From Bacteroidota bacterium (GTDB taxonomy: Bacteria > Bacteroidota > Bacteroidia > Cytophagales > Cytophagaceae), in assembly GCA_023392125.1 (NCBI GenBank), contig JAEVZS010000017.1:62001-126000 (forward strand): a stretch of DNA of 64,000 nucleotides, given 5' to 3'. Below, one piece after another: positions 61,802 to 64,000 of this stretch. The notes under the pieces were generated by a model. That model saw nothing but the letters and a program-made list of their open reading frames with translations. It searched no databases and was not told the origin of the DNA. Every line of letters begins with the position of its first letter. Within the stretch, counting starts at the first letter, position 1. A program made the position numbers and the translations under genes.

Positions 61802-62599
61802 ATGAAAAACATTGAAATAGAGAAAATTGATTGTCAGATCCTGAAAAATATTGCTGTAAAGGCCGGTGAAAAGATCATGGAGATTTATCAGAGGGAAGAT
61901 TTTTCTGCAATCACTGATTTTAAAGCCGACGATTCTCCGCTGACTCTGGCAGACAAAGAGTCGCACAAAATCATTGCTTCCGGGCTTGAAGCATCGTTTA
62001 TCGGTATTCCGGTATTGTCGGAGGAAGGCAGGGATATCTCTTACGATGAACGGAAGGAATGGAAGAAATTCTGGCTGGTAGATCCTCTGGACGGGACCAA
62101 AGAGTTTATAAAAAGAAATGGCCAGTTTACAGTAAATATCGCGCTTATAGAAGACGGAGCGCCGGTACTTGGCGTAATTTACATTCCGGCAACTAAGGCT
62201 TTTTACTTCGGACAGAAAGGAGTGATGGCATTCAAAGAAGACGAGCTGGGCAGAAGTGAATTGCGTACCGGGCTGCGGACCTCAGACCTGGTAGCTGTCG
62301 GAAGTCAGTCGCACTCATCGCCCGAGGAGCAGACCGTATTGAATAAGCTCGGTGTAAAAGAGATGCTTTCCAGGGGAAGCTCCCTGAAGTTCTGTATGGT
62401 TGCAGAAGGCAAAGCAGATGTTTATTACAGACACGGACCGACTATGGAATGGGATACTGCTGCCGGACAGGCAATTGTGGAAGCTGCCGGAGGACTGGTG
62501 CTGGATATGGAAAAAAATCCTTTCAGATACAATAAACAAAATCTCCTGAATGATAGTTTTTATTGCCTTAGCAATAAGAACCTTATAAGTTTATTGTAA
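61802..62599 (+). CDS. cysQ: 3'(2'),5'-bisphosphate nucleotidase
   Basis: 265 residues of the FIG/IMPase superfamily. Metal-binding motifs are VLSEEGRDISY, DPLDGTKEFI and MEWDTAAGQAIVEAAGG. It removes the 3'-phosphate from PAP (and PAPS), which accumulates when PAPS is used and is toxic. Its position beside cysC matches this role. The next gene starts 8 bp later on the same strand. Confidence 0.95.
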   Translation: MKNIEIEKIDCQILKNIAVKAGEKIMEIYQREDFSAITDFKADDSPLTLADKESHKIIASGLEASFIGIPVLSEEGRDISYDERKEWKKFWLVDPLDGTKEFIKRNGQFTVNIALIEDGAPVLGVIYIPATKAFYFGQKGVMAFKEDELGRSELRTGLRTSDLVAVGSQSHSSPEEQTVLNKLGVKEMLSRGSSLKFCMVAEGKADVYYRHGPTMEWDTAAGQAIVEAAGGLVLDMEKNPFRYNKQNLLNDSFYCLSNKNLISLL

Positions 62600-62607
62600 A
62601 TTTGTGA

Positions 62608-63555
62608 ATGATTTCATTTGTTTTTGCTGTATATCTGATTATTACGGTATTTTTACTTCTTGTTATCGGCTGGATGTATCTGGGCTATGTAAAACCGCTC
62701 AGGCACCTCCGCAGGTCCTTGCAGGCTATTATTGACAAAAAAGCAGATGCCTTGTTGTTTGTACCCAACCCGAGAAGTGAAACAGGAAAAACGGTTGTCC
62801 TGATCAATCAGCTGCTCGGACAGGATTCTGATAGGCGGTACCAGCTTGAAGAAAAGCAAAAAGAAATAGACCGGACAACCCGCTCACTGGACAATTTTGC
62901 CTATGTGGTTTCCCATGATCTGAAAGGTCCTTTTAACTCCATCAAGTCGATCGCCGAGCTGCTGAGGCTGGAATATGATGATAAGTTTGATGAAAGCGGC
63001 AAAGAGCTGCTGGGTTTTATCGATATCAAAGTCAATGAAATGGACAAGCTCCTTATGGGAGTGCTGATGTATTCCAGGGTCAGGCAGGATATATCGAGAG
63101 TGGAGGAAGTAAATCTGAATACAATGCTTCGTGAGCTGGCAGAAAATCTTCAGGATACCGGCGATATGGAAATCGTTATTAACGATGAATTGCCCGTTCT
63201 GACTATTGAGCCGGACCTGATTCGGAGGATTTTTCAGGAATTGCTTGACAATGCAGCAGCTTTTATAAAACGGGAGTACGGCAAAATAGAAATCGGAGTA
63301 GCTTCTGACAGTGCCGCACATATTTTTTATGTCAGGGATAACGGCCCCGGCATCGATACCAAATACTTTGAAAAGATTTTTAATATCTTTTATACCATAC
63401 GGGAACAAAGCCAGGAAGAAAATTCCGGTAAAGGAGTAGGATTGGCTATAGTACGGAAAATAGTTGAATTTAAAGGTGGCAATGTCTGGGTCGAATCTCA
63501 AAAAGGACTGGGGTCTACCTTTTACTTTTCCCTGCCGGTATTAGGGGCAAAATAG
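62608..63555 (+). CDS. Membrane sensor histidine kinase
   Basis: 315 residues. One N-terminal membrane helix (about 3-24) is followed by a short linker and coiled coil, a HisKA domain with YVVSHDLKGPFNS (phospho-His), and a HATPase domain with the N-box FQELLDNAAAFI, G1 RDNGPGI, F-box KIFNIFYTI and G2 GKGVGLAIV. It has almost no periplasmic part, so it senses through the membrane or the cytoplasm. It begins 8 bp after cysQ and is probably co-transcribed; no response regulator is adjacent. The link to sulfur metabolism is positional only. Confidence 0.93.
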   Translation: MISFVFAVYLIITVFLLLVIGWMYLGYVKPLRHLRRSLQAIIDKKADALLFVPNPRSETGKTVVLINQLLGQDSDRRYQLEEKQKEIDRTTRSLDNFAYVVSHDLKGPFNSIKSIAELLRLEYDDKFDESGKELLGFIDIKVNEMDKLLMGVLMYSRVRQDISRVEEVNLNTMLRELAENLQDTGDMEIVINDELPVLTIEPDLIRRIFQELLDNAAAFIKREYGKIEIGVASDSAAHIFYVRDNGPGIDTKYFEKIFNIFYTIREQSQEENSGKGVGLAIVRKIVEFKGGNVWVESQKGLGSTFYFSLPVLGAK

Positions 63556-63746
63556 ATTTTTCAGGGTTTAAGTGTTAGGGAACAGGTTGCTGATTTGCCT
63601 TTCGGGAGCCACAGGCGGCTGAGTTTCTCAAAGCAGCCTTTCTGGTTATAATCTTTGAGCCCTTAAGCTTTAAACTGCTCTTTGGCGAATGGTATACAGT
63701 TCCTGTAAAATCAGTTGCTTAAAAAGAAAATATCTGCCCGTTATAT

Positions 63747-64000
63747 TTACAGGCTAAGGTGTAATTTTTCAAATATTTCCGGGTATATGTAGCTTTTTCG
63801 CAGCTGATCCTGATCTGTACAATTGTTGCTTTGCAAAAGAAGATGCCTTGCCCGCTCCTTTTCAGATTCACTGACTGCATCAAAATCCTTAAACTCTGGT
63901 CTCGATATCGGAAAAGGTTCTTGTATATGGTAATATCTGTTTTCCTTCCATTGATTCAGGGTCATATGACATGAGTATCCGAGTGCCTGCATTTCCGGAA
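63747..64000 (-). CDS. C-terminal fragment of an unknown protein (5' end outside window)
   Basis: The minus-strand frame is open to the window edge and ends at 63747. About 84 residues are visible, with LNQWKENRYYHIQEPFPISRPEF and a helical, charged second part (SESEKERARHLLLQSNN). There is no recognised motif. It may be a protein of which only the tail is present. Confidence 0.5.
   Translation of the reverse strand, partial: PEMQALGYSCHMTLNQWKENRYYHIQEPFPISRPEFKDFDAVSESEKERARHLLLQSNNCTDQDQLRKSYIYPEIFEKLHLSL

Overview
The window comes from a member of the Bacteroidota. The evidence is several secreted proteins ending in type IX secretion (T9SS) sorting domains, promoters of the TTTG-N19..21-TAnnTTTG type, a 7TMR-DISM sensor kinase paired with a LuxR-type regulator, lipoproteins with short lipoboxes next to serine or glycine, and CysD/CysN/CysC/CysQ in typical Bacteroidota form. 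Order and genus cannot be fixed from sequence alone. No rRNA, tRNA or CRISPR array was seen.

Layout. 0-9.7 kb: the end of an outer-membrane beta-barrel gene, translationally coupled to a 2408-residue FN3/metzincin protein whose last ~1030 codons are AT-rich and unlike its GC-richer trunk. A small gene follows 10 bp later (effector/immunity architecture), then a scar of palindromes, an inverted repeat and a broken IS3-type transposase. 9.7-15.4 kb: a PAS-LuxR regulator and two secreted proteins (Kelch; ELWxSDGT repeats) that share an almost identical T9SS tail. 15.8-21.6 kb: three tandem membrane PAS proteins with no recognisable output domain. 21.7-23.5 kb: a structured, probably transcribed element, a Crp/Fnr-like operator and a NarK-type nitrate/nitrite transporter. 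23.7-37.7 kb: an EF-hand membrane protein, a beta-helix T9SS protein, an Ig-like surface protein, an M20 peptidase, a two-component pair, a BNR-type T9SS protein, a DUF2490 protein and a Crp/Fnr regulator.

37.7-51 kb is the accessory island, with copies of one structured REP/BIME-like repeat near both ends. It holds an AT-rich EcoRII-like restriction cassette (Dcm-type methylase, Vsr, endonuclease). On the opposite strand lies an operon that starts with two transglutaminase-like secreted proteins. The second carries a short RHS core followed by a foreign AT-rich tip, and is followed by five small lipoproteins (two leucine-rich, two sister proteins of which one is frameshifted, one unrelated) that look like an immunity array. 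An XRE regulator, a truncated DUF1016 gene between 66-bp perfect direct repeats, and a REP-associated tyrosine transposase close the island.

51-64 kb is mostly housekeeping: MurF, three small beta-barrel paralogues (one frameshifted), a methionine/glutamine transaminase with its omega-amidase, and sulfate activation (CysN, CysD, CysC on one strand; CysQ plus a sensor kinase on the other).

The most interesting biology is the pair of polymorphic-effector loci. Both have a GC-richer conserved trunk, a sharp change to an AT-rich C-terminal tip, and a small gene or genes immediately downstream. One uses an FN3/metzincin trunk coupled to an outer-membrane barrel. The other uses a transglutaminase-like trunk in the place normally held by YD repeats in front of an RHS core.
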